Assembly (NCBI RefSeq): GCF_025699065.1
Contig: NZ_JAILWF010000001.1
Location: 211,626 to 275,625 of the forward strand
Origin: Nitrosarchaeum sp.
GTDB lineage: Archaea; Thermoproteota; Nitrososphaeria; Nitrososphaerales; Nitrosopumilaceae
DNA: 64,000 nt
Direction: 5' to 3'
A model generated the notes under the pieces. The model was not told the origin of the DNA and made no database searches. It worked only from the letters and a program-made list of their open reading frames with translations. Below are positions 33,160-41,079 of this stretch, piece after piece. How positions within the stretch are numbered: the stretch's first letter is position 1; each line of letters begins with the position of its first letter. The position numbers and the translations under genes are program-made.

Positions 33160-33768
33160 ATGCCAGGATTAGATCATCTTATTGCAAAATCATTAAACAA
33201 TATAATTAAACAAAATTTAGGGGTAAAAACCATCCAAAAGATCGAAAATAGATTATTTGAAAAATACGGAATTTCGTGGAATCAATCACTGGAGGAATTT
33301 GAAAAACTAGATTTTGTTTTAAAAGAATTATTTGGAAATATAGGTGCAAAAGGTCTAGAACAAAGATTTTGTAATGCCATATTCGATACAAAATCAAAGA
33401 AAAACACAGAGAATTGGATTATAATTTGTGATCCAGATATCAATTCCAACATAATTCAAACATTTGGAGATTTAGAAAAAAAGAAAATCATAGAATCAGT
33501 AATGGAGTCACCAAAAATAATCTATGAGATAATTAAAGATTGTAGTCTACCTCAGACATCAGGATATAGAAAAGTTAATGCATTAATTGATGAGGGATTT
33601 TTAATTCCAACTGAATTTGAAATTAAAGAAAATAAGCGAATATACAAATACTCAAGCATAATTAAGAATCTGAAAATAGACATAAGCTCAAACAAAATCA
33701 AAGCTAGTGTTTTGCTAAATGAACCACAACAAAATCAATGTTCATTTTTACAAATTGTTACAAAGTAA
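33160..33768 (+). CDS. NitrOD5-like thaumarchaeal transcriptional regulator (paralogue)
   Basis: A 202-residue paralogue of the protein at 26524, sharing L-x-N-I-I-K-Q-N-L-G, E-N-R-L-F-E-K-Y-G-I, F-G-N-I-G-A-K-G-L-E and the winged-helix C-S-L-P-Q-T-S-G-Y-R-K-V-N-A-L-I. A TATA-like TTAATTAG (33131-33138) lies 25.5 nt from the ATG. The C-terminal beta hairpin ends the wing (K-I-K-A-S-V-L-L-N-E). It is followed 86 bp later by a response regulator on the same strand and may be controlled together with it. Confidence 0.82.
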   Translation: MPGLDHLIAKSLNNIIKQNLGVKTIQKIENRLFEKYGISWNQSLEEFEKLDFVLKELFGNIGAKGLEQRFCNAIFDTKSKKNTENWIIICDPDINSNIIQTFGDLEKKKIIESVMESPKIIYEIIKDCSLPQTSGYRKVNALIDEGFLIPTEFEIKENKRIYKYSSIIKNLKIDISSNKIKASVLLNEPQQNQCSFLQIVTK

Positions 33769-33854
33769 CACAGATCAACACAAATGCATTTGTTGTATAA
33801 ATAGCGATCATCATAATTTTGAAGAGTTATTTACTCTAAAAAATGTGAAAACAT

Positions 33855-34223
33855 GTGAAAAAATCCAAACGAGTAGTAATTGTTGATGATAATATTGACA
33901 TTACAGGAGTTTTTGCAGATATTTTCGAGTTAACAGGTAACAAGGTAGTAGGGGTAGGTCACGATGGAAGAGATGCTTTAGAGTTATTTCTGAAACACAA
34001 ACCAGACTTTATTTTCATTGATGTAATGATGCCTGTGATGAATGGGATAGACGCCTTGAAAGCAATTAAAGAAAATGATCCAAACGCCAAGGTAATAATG
34101 GTCACCGCGGACAATAGCACAAACACAATAAAGGATCTAGAAAAACTCAATGCAACGGCAATAATTTTCAAGCCGTTTAAAATTGAAGATATTATTAACA
34201 TCATTGAAAAATTTGAAGATTAA
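33855..34223 (+). CDS. Stand-alone response regulator receiver (CheY-like)
   Basis: A 122-residue receiver with GTG start (M-K-K-S-K-R-V-V-I-V-D-D-N). The acidic pair is D10-D11, F-I-F-I-D-V-M-M-P carries the phospho-Asp, M-V-T-A-D the Thr, and F-K-P-F-K the Lys. There is no output domain. It is the third orphan receiver within 3 kb. It lies after a NitrOD5-like regulator and 37 bp before the parvulin, on the same strand. Confidence 0.9.
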   Translation: MKKSKRVVIVDDNIDITGVFADIFELTGNKVVGVGHDGRDALELFLKHKPDFIFIDVMMPVMNGIDALKAIKENDPNAKVIMVTADNSTNTIKDLEKLNATAIIFKPFKIEDIINIIEKFED

Positions 34224-34260
34224 AAAAGAAATAAAAAGATGAATTGCTATTTCACAAATT

Positions 34261-34539
34261 ATGTCAAATAAAATCAAATGTTCTCACATTTTAGTAACAA
34301 AACAGAGTGAAGCAATTACAATCTATGAACGTCTAAAAAAAGGTGAAAAATTTGGAAAATTAGCCAAAGAATTATCCATAGATTCAGGCAGTGCAAAAAG
34401 AGATGGCAATCTAGGATATTTTACAAAAGGAATGATGGTAAAACCATTCGAAGAGGCTGCATTCAAATTACAAATTGGCGAGATGTCTGAACCAATTAAA
34501 TCAGAATTTGGATATCACATCATCAAAAGATTCGGATAA
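34261..34539 (+). CDS. Parvulin-type peptidyl-prolyl cis-trans isomerase (NmPin-like)
   Basis: A 92-residue single-domain parvulin: K-C-S-H-I-L-V, then F-G-K-L-A-K-E-L-S-I-D, R-D-G-N-L-G-Y-F-T-K-G and F-G-Y-H-I-I-K-R. The His/His and the Cys-or-Asp active-site positions are present. The parvulins of Nitrosopumilus and Cenarchaeum (NmPin, CsPinA) are structurally known and have the same length. It speeds proline isomerisation in folding, in the cytoplasm or at the membrane. It lacks a signal peptide. Confidence 0.92.
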   Translation: MSNKIKCSHILVTKQSEAITIYERLKKGEKFGKLAKELSIDSGSAKRDGNLGYFTKGMMVKPFEEAAFKLQIGEMSEPIKSEFGYHIIKRFG

Positions 34540-34573
34540 AGAGCAATTATGCTTTAGTTTTTAATTTTTAAAA

Positions 34574-36085
34574 TTACAAAAATGCATCTAATCCTTTTTT
34601 ATTAGATTCAATACCTTGATTTTTTTCTAGTACCTTTGTCATTTTTTCACCCATTGATTTAGCAGAAGTCATTTTTCTTTTTCCAATCCAATAATATGTC
34701 TCATCGATTGTATCTTTTGCAATAAGTACAACTAGCTTACCAGTATCTTTTCTTCCAGTTCTACCGCGTCTTTGAATATATCTAATTGAGCTTGGTACAT
34801 TATCATAAAAAATCACCTGATTAACTTCAGAAATATCTAATCCCTCTTCACCTACACGTGTTGCAACTAAAACTCTAAAAAGACCATCACGAAAGTCTTG
34901 AACTGTTTGGATTTGTTTTTTTTGTTTTAAACCGGTTTCACCAGACTTTCCAATCAATATTCCAGCAGAGATACCCATTTCAGTCAACTTGTTAAAAATC
35001 ACATCGACGGAATCACGATAGCTAGTAAATATCAAGGCTTTACCTGGAACTGATTCAATGATTTCTTTTAATTTTAAAATTTTAGAATGTTCTATTCCTT
35101 TTGATTGTGCATCATTTGCAAGATGTATTGCTCTTGTAAAATTAGGATCAATTTCAAATAGATCTTTCACACCAACACCTTTTTTTATTTTTGCACGCTC
35201 ACAAAACTTCAAAAAAGAGGTAATACCGTGAGCTTCCAAAATGTTTAATGCATAATGAATTCGAATTGCGGTGAATAGTGGTTTTGCAGATCGTCTGTTT
35301 TGATTTAACACAAATTGCCTAATACGTAACAATGCAGATAATGACTTTTGATCAGCAAGTTTGATTCCATTTTTTCTAAGAATATCATATCGTTCATCTA
35401 AAGCTAATTTGAGCAATATTTGAATTGCCTTCATTTCAGGAGGAAGTTCAACATTTATCCATTCAGTGTTTGTCTCTTGAGTATATGGCTTTACATCAGG
35501 ACTATCCTCGGTTCTTTCAGCAACATTTGAGATACGTAGTCGGATTAACAATTCAGTTGCTTTGTCTTTTTCACTTGGAAGTGTTGCAGTCATTCCAAGA
35601 ATTCTCAGATTAGAATTTGCAAATCTATCGGCAATCCCAGAATATGCATAATCACCAACAGTTCGATGAACTTCATCAAAAACTACTAAACAAAATTGAT
35701 CTTGAGAAACTATTTGTCGATCCAGATCATTTTTTGCAATTTCAGGAGTTGCACATATAACACTGTTGCCCCAAAGTTTTGTTCGTTTTTGAATTGGGTC
35801 TTCACCAGTAATCAAAGCAATGTCATCAATGGCAAGATGCTGTTTTAGGAATTCATAATGTTGGTTAACTAAGACTCTTGTGGGTGCTAAAAACAAGACA
35901 CCACCAATACCTTTTGATAAATATTCCGCAATTACCTGTAATGCAATAGCGGTTTTTCCCAATCCAGTTGGCAATACCACAATACAGTTTTCTTGAATTG
36001 CCTGATTTGCAAGATTTACTTGATAATCTCTTTTTTCAATAGAGTTTTTTTGTATATATTTTCTGTTTAGATATTCCAATTCCAT
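34574..36085 (-). CDS. Hef/Mph1-type superfamily 2 DNA helicase (no nuclease domain)
   Basis: A 503-residue SF2 helicase. Walker A P-T-G-L-G-K-T is at 39-45, D-E-V-H at 137-140 and the T-A-T motif near 168. The second RecA domain follows, with S-Y-R-D-S-V-D and R-V-G-E-E-G-L-D-I-S-E-V, then Q-R-R-G-R-T-G-R. Euryarchaeal Hef has an additional XPF-like nuclease domain that is absent here. The tail N-K-K-G-L-D-A-F-L resembles a PCNA-interacting PIP box. It likely acts on stalled forks. It stands alone, convergent with the parvulin. Confidence 0.9.
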   Translation of the reverse strand: MELEYLNRKYIQKNSIEKRDYQVNLANQAIQENCIVVLPTGLGKTAIALQVIAEYLSKGIGGVLFLAPTRVLVNQHYEFLKQHLAIDDIALITGEDPIQKRTKLWGNSVICATPEIAKNDLDRQIVSQDQFCLVVFDEVHRTVGDYAYSGIADRFANSNLRILGMTATLPSEKDKATELLIRLRISNVAERTEDSPDVKPYTQETNTEWINVELPPEMKAIQILLKLALDERYDILRKNGIKLADQKSLSALLRIRQFVLNQNRRSAKPLFTAIRIHYALNILEAHGITSFLKFCERAKIKKGVGVKDLFEIDPNFTRAIHLANDAQSKGIEHSKILKLKEIIESVPGKALIFTSYRDSVDVIFNKLTEMGISAGILIGKSGETGLKQKKQIQTVQDFRDGLFRVLVATRVGEEGLDISEVNQVIFYDNVPSSIRYIQRRGRTGRKDTGKLVVLIAKDTIDETYYWIGKRKMTSAKSMGEKMTKVLEKNQGIESNKKGLDAFL

Positions 36086-36280
36086 ATACTGAACTAAACT
36101 TGGGTTTTATCGATTTTATGCTTTCGTGTAGTAAAGTATTAGCTAGTATGTACTACTATCATAACCAATGCCTAAATCAGAATTATTTGTGAGTACAAAT
36201 CATCAAAAACTAATTACAAGCCAATTGAGCATTCAATGTGTGAGATTATCAAATCAATTCTTTTTGTTAATCTGTCAAAT

Positions 36281-36306
36281 CTTCAAGCCATGATGGCTTT
36301 TTGAAG
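36281..36306 (+). promoter_or_regulatory. Hairpin upstream of the MFS gene
   Basis: CTTCAAGCCA pairs with TGGC-ttt-TTGAAG around a 3-base loop, giving a ten-base-pair stem with a 3-nt bulge. It lies 37 bp before the TTG start and could be a leader element or the end of a small RNA. No long U tract follows. Confidence 0.3.
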
Positions 36307-36343
36307 TCAGATAACAAAAAAGGTTAGAAAGAGATGCAAGAAA

Positions 36344-37615
36344 TTGGAAACCAGTAAAAAATGGATATTTTTTGTGTTGCCATCTAGCATAACAGCTGAG
36401 GGACTACACATAGTCATACCTCTGTACGTGCTTTTTCTTGGGGGTAATGTAGTTGATGTCGGTATTGTAGTAGGACTTCATTATGCATTATCTGCTATTG
36501 GTGCAGTTTTTTGGGGGAAAATTATTGATAGGTTTCACATAAAAAGATCAATTTTGATTACTTGTTTTTCAGCCATTACAATTTGTAGTATGGGATTATT
36601 TTTTACAACTAATTTGAATTTAGTTTTTGTAATTTCATCAATTGCAGGATTTTTCATCATCGGAAAGAGTCCAGTAACACAAGTACTTGTAATGGAGTCA
36701 GTGCCAAACAATCAGTGGAGTAAATTATTTACACAAATTTCAATCATAACTAGTTTGGGAAGTCTAACTGCATTTTTAGCAGGTTCGATATGGGATTCTT
36801 TTTTTGATCTTAAACCATATTTCCTTTTTTGTGCAATTATGAGTTTTGCTGCAACAATTCTAAGTATCAAAGTGGGCAGTAAAAGCACCATTGAAAGACA
36901 TACCGTAGTTCATTCAATTCATGGAATTAGGCATATTTTCAATCATAACAGATTACATTTTCAGCTAATATTCACAAAGATTCCCCATCCACATGACTTT
37001 AAACCAATCATATCAATTTTCCAAAGAAAAATATCTCATGAAATAGGGATACTGTTTCTTACAAACTTTTTATTTTATTTTGGTAGTAATATTTTCTTTA
37101 CAGCATTTATACCATTTTTAAAAGAATTTAGATTTACAAATTCTGAAGTTTTTCTAGTATATATGGTTCAGACAATAGTATTACTTGTGATATTTTTCTT
37201 TGTTCCTCGTTTGATTTCAAAAATAACAGAAGAGCGGGCTACACAGATAGCATATTTACCAAGAATTTTAGGAATCATAATTGCTGCATCATTAATTCCA
37301 AGTATGGTTGGAATCAATTCTTTACTAACAGCAATAATTTCAACTAGCTTGATGGTTTCAGCATTTTCAGTTTTTAGTGTTTCAAATTCAATAATTCTTT
37401 TCAAAGCAATTCCTAAAGGTTTCGAAGGGAGGTATTTGGGAGTAAATAGTTTCATGGTTGGAGTCGGGATATTTTCAGGAGCATTAACTGCAGGTTACGT
37501 TTCAAATGCATTAAGCTATTCAGCTGCATTCTTAATCGCAATTTTCATTTTATTATTTTCACTTTTAATGTTTAGAATTTATCTAAAACATAGATTATCT
37601 CATAGAATTGTTTAA
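36344..37615 (+). CDS. Major facilitator superfamily transporter
   Basis: A 423-residue protein with about twelve helices. The loop between helices 2 and 3 reads G-K-I-I-D-R-F-H-I-K-R-S, the MFS signature. The central loop (residues 175-230) is longer and His-rich (R-H-T-V-V-H-S-I-H-G-I-R-H-I-F-N-H). The substrate is unknown, and drug or metabolite export is typical. The start is TTG 36344, with a purine-rich A-A-A-G-A-G region upstream. It is isolated between two minus-strand genes. Confidence 0.88.
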   Translation: METSKKWIFFVLPSSITAEGLHIVIPLYVLFLGGNVVDVGIVVGLHYALSAIGAVFWGKIIDRFHIKRSILITCFSAITICSMGLFFTTNLNLVFVISSIAGFFIIGKSPVTQVLVMESVPNNQWSKLFTQISIITSLGSLTAFLAGSIWDSFFDLKPYFLFCAIMSFAATILSIKVGSKSTIERHTVVHSIHGIRHIFNHNRLHFQLIFTKIPHPHDFKPIISIFQRKISHEIGILFLTNFLFYFGSNIFFTAFIPFLKEFRFTNSEVFLVYMVQTIVLLVIFFFVPRLISKITEERATQIAYLPRILGIIIAASLIPSMVGINSLLTAIISTSLMVSAFSVFSVSNSIILFKAIPKGFEGRYLGVNSFMVGVGIFSGALTAGYVSNALSYSAAFLIAIFILLFSLLMFRIYLKHRLSHRIV

Positions 37616-37679
37616 CAAATACCAAATTTGTAGAAAAACAAGAATACAGATAAAAAGATTTTATTAAAAAATTACTAGC

Positions 37680-38486
37680 CTACAATCGTGGCATTATGTT
37701 TAATCTAGATTTTGCAGACACTATAATTATCGAGATAATTGCTACTGCTAAGATCATCACTGCGATTGCACCAAATTCCGGAACTACAACTCCATTATCT
37801 ATTTCAACTTTAATTGATTGTTTGTGCTCTGATGAAAGTCCTTGATTAGCAGTGATAGTGTAAAAACCATTTTCTTTCCAGAGAGGACCTCCAGATTTCA
37901 TCTCAAGAGAAAACTTACCTGTATTGTCAGGCGTGATTTGGGCAATTGAAACCAAGTTTCCTTGAGGCGAAGTTACAATTAATGTAATATCAGTTATAGA
38001 ACTAGTGGTACTGCCAGATACAAGAATTCTATCACTACCAAATTCAGTGTCAGCGGATAAAGTAATGACACTCGGTTTTGTCGATATTATTCCAGAATCA
38101 GAGGATTTAACAGGAATTCCTTTTGGTAGAGTTGTTGAACCTATTACGGTGAATTGTATTTCTGCAGTTTTTTGAGTATCAGGATGACTTGCAATTACAG
38201 TGTAAGTTCCATCCTTAAAACTTGGAAGTGTTGGATGAAACAATCTTTTGAAGATACCGTCTTTATCAAATGATATTTGTGGAGCATAAACAGTTTCTCC
38301 ATCAGGCGAGATAACAGTCAAAGTAAGAGGTTTGAATGTAGCAACGCCAGTTATTTTACCGGTAACTAATACAGAATCCAAAGAATGAATTTCAGATTGA
38401 GCAGTTGCCAATTCTATCATAGGTTCTGCAAAAGCAGAGACTGGAATAGACATTGCAATTAAAACTAGCAAAGCAATCTTGAGCAC
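37680..38486 (-). CDS. PEFG-CTERM cell-surface protein
   Basis: A 268-residue secreted protein with a signal peptide (1-20, ending A-F-A-E) and two beta-sandwich domains (L-T-L-T-V-I-S-P-D-G-E, I-T-L-I-V-T-S-P-Q-G-N). The C-terminus V-V-P-E-F-G-A-I-A-V-M-I-L-A-V-A-I-I-S-I is followed by a basic cluster. P-E-F-G followed by a helix and Arg/Lys is the thaumarchaeal PEFG-CTERM sorting signal, which an archaeosortase processes. It would end up anchored on the cell surface. The function of the domains is unknown. Confidence 0.88.
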   Translation of the reverse strand: MLKIALLVLIAMSIPVSAFAEPMIELATAQSEIHSLDSVLVTGKITGVATFKPLTLTVISPDGETVYAPQISFDKDGIFKRLFHPTLPSFKDGTYTVIASHPDTQKTAEIQFTVIGSTTLPKGIPVKSSDSGIISTKPSVITLSADTEFGSDRILVSGSTTSSITDITLIVTSPQGNLVSIAQITPDNTGKFSLEMKSGGPLWKENGFYTITANQGLSSEHKQSIKVEIDNGVVVPEFGAIAVMILAVAIISIIIVSAKSRLNIMPRL

Positions 38487-38578
38487 TTCATATATTGTAA
38501 AGTGTTTCTATATTAATTATCCTATACAAATCAATTAAGATCTGCTAAAATTAGGATCAGAGTAGAGTAAAACAGAGA

Positions 38579-39139
38579 TTAACCATATGAGATCAATTTC
38601 TTTTCTTCCAACATTGAATGAATCTGATGAATCGCGTTAAATGCCTGTTCAGATGATTTGCCACCTGTACAAATTAATTTACCAGATGCAAATAGCAACA
38701 TCACAGTTTTGGGATTAAGTTGTCGATGGATAAGTCCTGGAAACTGATCAGGCTCATACATACTACGAGGGAGTTTCTTAGCTGCTTCCTCAATGAGAAT
38801 TTTTCCTCCTAAATTTACAGCTGTAACTACATTTTGAATCAGAATATTTGCGTCATTTTTAATTTTGATATTTTTTGAACGTAGAAGATTTATGACGTTA
38901 TTTAGAGCAATATACGCATGTTTTTCTGATTTTGCGCCAGTACATACCATGTTGCCGGTTCTGAAAATTAATGTCGTAGTCTTTGGTAAATTTATCTTAA
39001 AAACTGCACCAGGAAACTGTTGTGGATTATAGCTTGAATTTGGAAATTTTCTTTTAATTTCATGTAAATCCAAACTTTGATCAATGGTTGCAGTTGCAAC
39101 TACATTTTCAATACAAACAAGTGGGATGGTAAATGCCAG
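38579..39139 (-). CDS. tbp: TATA-box-binding protein
   Basis: A two-repeat TBP saddle. The first repeat holds F-P-N-S-S-Y-N-P-Q-Q-F-P-G-A-V-F and V-C-T-G-A-K-S, the second S-M-Y-E-P-D-Q-F-P-G-L-I-H-R and L-I-C-T-G-G-K-S. TBP binds TATA boxes and starts archaeal transcription. The conserved first strand (P-L-V-C-I-E-N-V-V-A-T-A) lies upstream of the first canonical start, TTG 39073. The frame has only CTG 39139 or ATT 39142 before it, directly after the TAG of a micro-ORF. I give CTG 39139, with GGAG eight bases upstream, making 186 residues, the usual length. Confidence 0.9.
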   Translation of the reverse strand: MAFTIPLVCIENVVATATIDQSLDLHEIKRKFPNSSYNPQQFPGAVFKINLPKTTTLIFRTGNMVCTGAKSEKHAYIALNNVINLLRSKNIKIKNDANILIQNVVTAVNLGGKILIEEAAKKLPRSMYEPDQFPGLIHRQLNPKTVMLLFASGKLICTGGKSSEQAFNAIHQIHSMLEEKKLISYG

Positions 39140-39142
39140 AAT

Positions 39143-39250
39143 CTATGCTCCAATTTGATTAAAAGGGTGATTTGTTATATCGTGGTGTATAGCAGCATGT
39201 TGTTCTTGTTTGAATGTAAGATCACATCTATAACATTTCCAGGATTTCAT
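39143..39250 (-). CDS. C2H2 zinc-finger micro-protein directly before tbp
   Basis: A 35-residue frame: M-K-S-W-K-C-Y-R-C-D-L-T-F-K-Q-E-Q-H-A-A-I-H-H-D-I-T, a C-x2-C, hydrophobic, H-x3/4-H finger. It ends at TAG 39143-39145, and tbp continues in the same frame. The ATG 39250 is 25.5 nt from TATA-like TTATATTC (39272-39279), so this is the first gene of a transcript that includes tbp. It may allow tbp translation by reinitiation. Occasional TAG read-through would give a zinc-finger TBP fusion. Confidence 0.6.
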   Translation of the reverse strand: MKSWKCYRCDLTFKQEQHAAIHHDITNHPFNQIGA

Positions 39251-39271
39251 AAATAATATAGAGTGATTTTT

Positions 39272-39279
39272 GAATATAA
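39272..39279 (-). promoter_or_regulatory. TATA box of the zinc-finger/tbp transcript
   Basis: TTATATTC on the minus strand lies 25.5 nt from ATG 39250. No better element precedes the tbp start itself. TBP would bind this site, so autoregulation is possible. Confidence 0.45.
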
Positions 39280-39383
39280 CAATCACGTAGAAATCATTCA
39301 CATAAATGATTAGAATATGCTAAATACTACAAAATAAATTAAATTTGAATTTTAAGATAAGATGAAGAATTTAACTAAAAAAG

Positions 39384-40307
39384 TTAATTAAAAATTTTAA
39401 TTGTTTGATTCATCAAAGTTTTTGTTGGAATTACAATACTTTCATTTTGGTCATTTGTCACAATAACATGTAGTAAATGTGCTGCTGTAACTGTTCCAGA
39501 TACGTCACCAATTTTCACTTTTTGTCCTACCTTAAGAATAGAACGTTGAGTTGAGGCACCCATTATGGATGCCGGAATCAAGTCTTTTAGTGCAAATCCC
39601 AAACCAATTGCAATTGATGCACCAATAGCTACTGCGATGCTCCAAGAGAATGCAGACACCAATATTGGTATAATGTCTTGACCTACACCTAATTGTGTGA
39701 AAGCAATTGCAAAGATTATTCCATAAATTACTGCTTTAATTACAGATATTATTAATCGTGGACTGCCAATATGATGATCTAGTAATTGGTGTTCAATCCA
39801 TTTGCTAACAAAATTAACAACGATAGAACCAACAACGATTATCAATACGAAAGCTAAGAGATTTGGAACCCATAACCAGAGGCTTGTAAGAGCAGTAGAG
39901 AGTTGTTCAAACTGTAATGCATTAACTGCTGCTACTATAAAGAACAGGTAAACGAACCAACGAATTGTGGCTGAAATTAGCTTTACAGAATTAAATTTGC
40001 CATATACCTCTTCTGCCAGGTTTAGTTCCTGATTCTTTTGACTGGTTTTTTGGAGTAATTTTGTTACAGCCTTTGTTGTAACTCTACCTACGATTTTACC
40101 AGCAATAAAACCGATAATCAGTAAAATAGCTGCCGCGATTATTTTTGGAGTACTATCTGCAATGCTAATTGCAAATTCCTTTAATGCATCAGTTGTAGGC
40201 ACATAGATTCCTTCAACAAAGCTTTCCTGGGCAAATGCAGAGTTAAAACTAGTGAAGATTAATGAAATGGACAATATTGCAATCAAATATTTTTTTGAGC
40301 TTTGCAT
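39384..40307 (-). CDS. MscS-type small-conductance mechanosensitive channel
   Basis: A 307-residue protein with a signal-like first helix (1-26, ending A-F-A-Q), TM helices near 55-80, 115-135, 145-170 and 190-230, then the pore helix with S-I-A-V-A-I-G-A-S-I-A-I-G-L-G-F and a short beta domain (V-G-Q-K-V-K-I-G-D-V-S-G-T-V). The conserved MscS pattern of small residues in the third helix is present. The long C-terminal cytoplasmic cage of E. coli MscS is cut short. It relieves osmotic pressure by passing ions across the membrane. Confidence 0.88.
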   Translation of the reverse strand: MQSSKKYLIAILSISLIFTSFNSAFAQESFVEGIYVPTTDALKEFAISIADSTPKIIAAAILLIIGFIAGKIVGRVTTKAVTKLLQKTSQKNQELNLAEEVYGKFNSVKLISATIRWFVYLFFIVAAVNALQFEQLSTALTSLWLWVPNLLAFVLIIVVGSIVVNFVSKWIEHQLLDHHIGSPRLIISVIKAVIYGIIFAIAFTQLGVGQDIIPILVSAFSWSIAVAIGASIAIGLGFALKDLIPASIMGASTQRSILKVGQKVKIGDVSGTVTAAHLLHVIVTNDQNESIVIPTKTLMNQTIKIFN

Positions 40308-40362
40308 GGATTTCTTCGTGAAAGGTGCCGGATTATTATACCTTGTGAGTTAAAGTTGTTAT

Positions 40363-40485
40363 CTAGATAACATCTTTGCATTCACACTTTTTTTGTTTGT
40401 CTGAACGAGTGTACTTTAGTTTATGACAAACTTCACAGTATAATTGATTTGCCACATTAATACAAATACATCGCAGTATATCCAT
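40363..40485 (-). CDS. Zinc-ribbon micro-protein
   Basis: A 40-residue frame: M-D-I-L-R-C-I-C-I-N-V-A-N-Q-L-Y-C-E-V-C-H-K-L-K, then K-K-C-E-C-K-D-V-I. The pairs C-x2-C and C-x-C separated by about 14 residues form a zinc-ribbon knuckle pair. The ATG 40485 lies 26.5 nt from a weak TATA-like ATTTAGTA. GTG 40455 would omit the first Cys pair and still keep the ribbon. Evidence is Cys spacing and promoter position only. Confidence 0.45.
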   Translation of the reverse strand: MDILRCICINVANQLYCEVCHKLKYTRSDKQKKCECKDVI

Positions 40486-40527
40486 CTTTATCTTCATGCT
40501 TTTAACATACTAAATTGTAAAATTAGA

Positions 40528-41073
40528 TTATTTTTTTTTAATTAACAATGTATTTTGTATTTCATGAAGACTATTGATGAATTTTTGTTTTGCTTCAAAT
40601 TCATCTTTAACGGCAATGACTATTTCAGTTGGAGATAGCATTACATCTTTAACAACAAGCGGAGAGCTCAGACCCAACATTTCACATAAGATGTCAAAAA
40701 CGTTTTGGAATTTTGAGTTATCTCGATACTTGTAAACAGTTTTTCCATCAACTATTTTTGGATTTGCATCTAGAGGGATTATCAAATTCGGAGAGCTTAC
40801 CTCAGAGATGAATGTGTTGATGTCTTTATCGATAATATTTCTAAGATCTGTTTTGGTTCTTTCTAATTGTTCTTTTGCTTTTTCTAGTTCAACTAACTTA
40901 TCATCATATCCAACACCTATCATTTTTGCAAAAGTCGACTCAGTTGAACGCTTAAGAGGAATTTCATGGAGTTGGACATTTACATTAGATAATGAGTCTT
41001 CTACATCATGTAATTTTAGGCGATTTTCCTTAATTTGTATGCCTAGATTTTCAAGAAATTCAAAATTAGACAT
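40528..41073 (-). CDS. Coiled-coil protein in an operon with the artubulin
   Basis: A 181-residue protein. Residues 1-95 are a long heptad-rich helix (E-F-L-E-N-L-G-I-Q-I-K-E-N-R-L-K, E-L-E-K-A-K-E-Q-L-E-R-T-K-T-D-L), and residues 100-175 are a compact alpha/beta domain. I recognise no family. The start is 6 bp after the artubulin stop, so the two proteins are probably made from one message. It could be a tubulin-binding or regulating partner. This function is inferred from context alone. Confidence 0.75.
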   Translation of the reverse strand: MSNFEFLENLGIQIKENRLKLHDVEDSLSNVNVQLHEIPLKRSTESTFAKMIGVGYDDKLVELEKAKEQLERTKTDLRNIIDKDINTFISEVSSPNLIIPLDANPKIVDGKTVYKYRDNSKFQNVFDILCEMLGLSSPLVVKDVMLSPTEIVIAVKDEFEAKQKFINSLHEIQNTLLIKKK

Positions 41074-41079
41074 GTCTTT

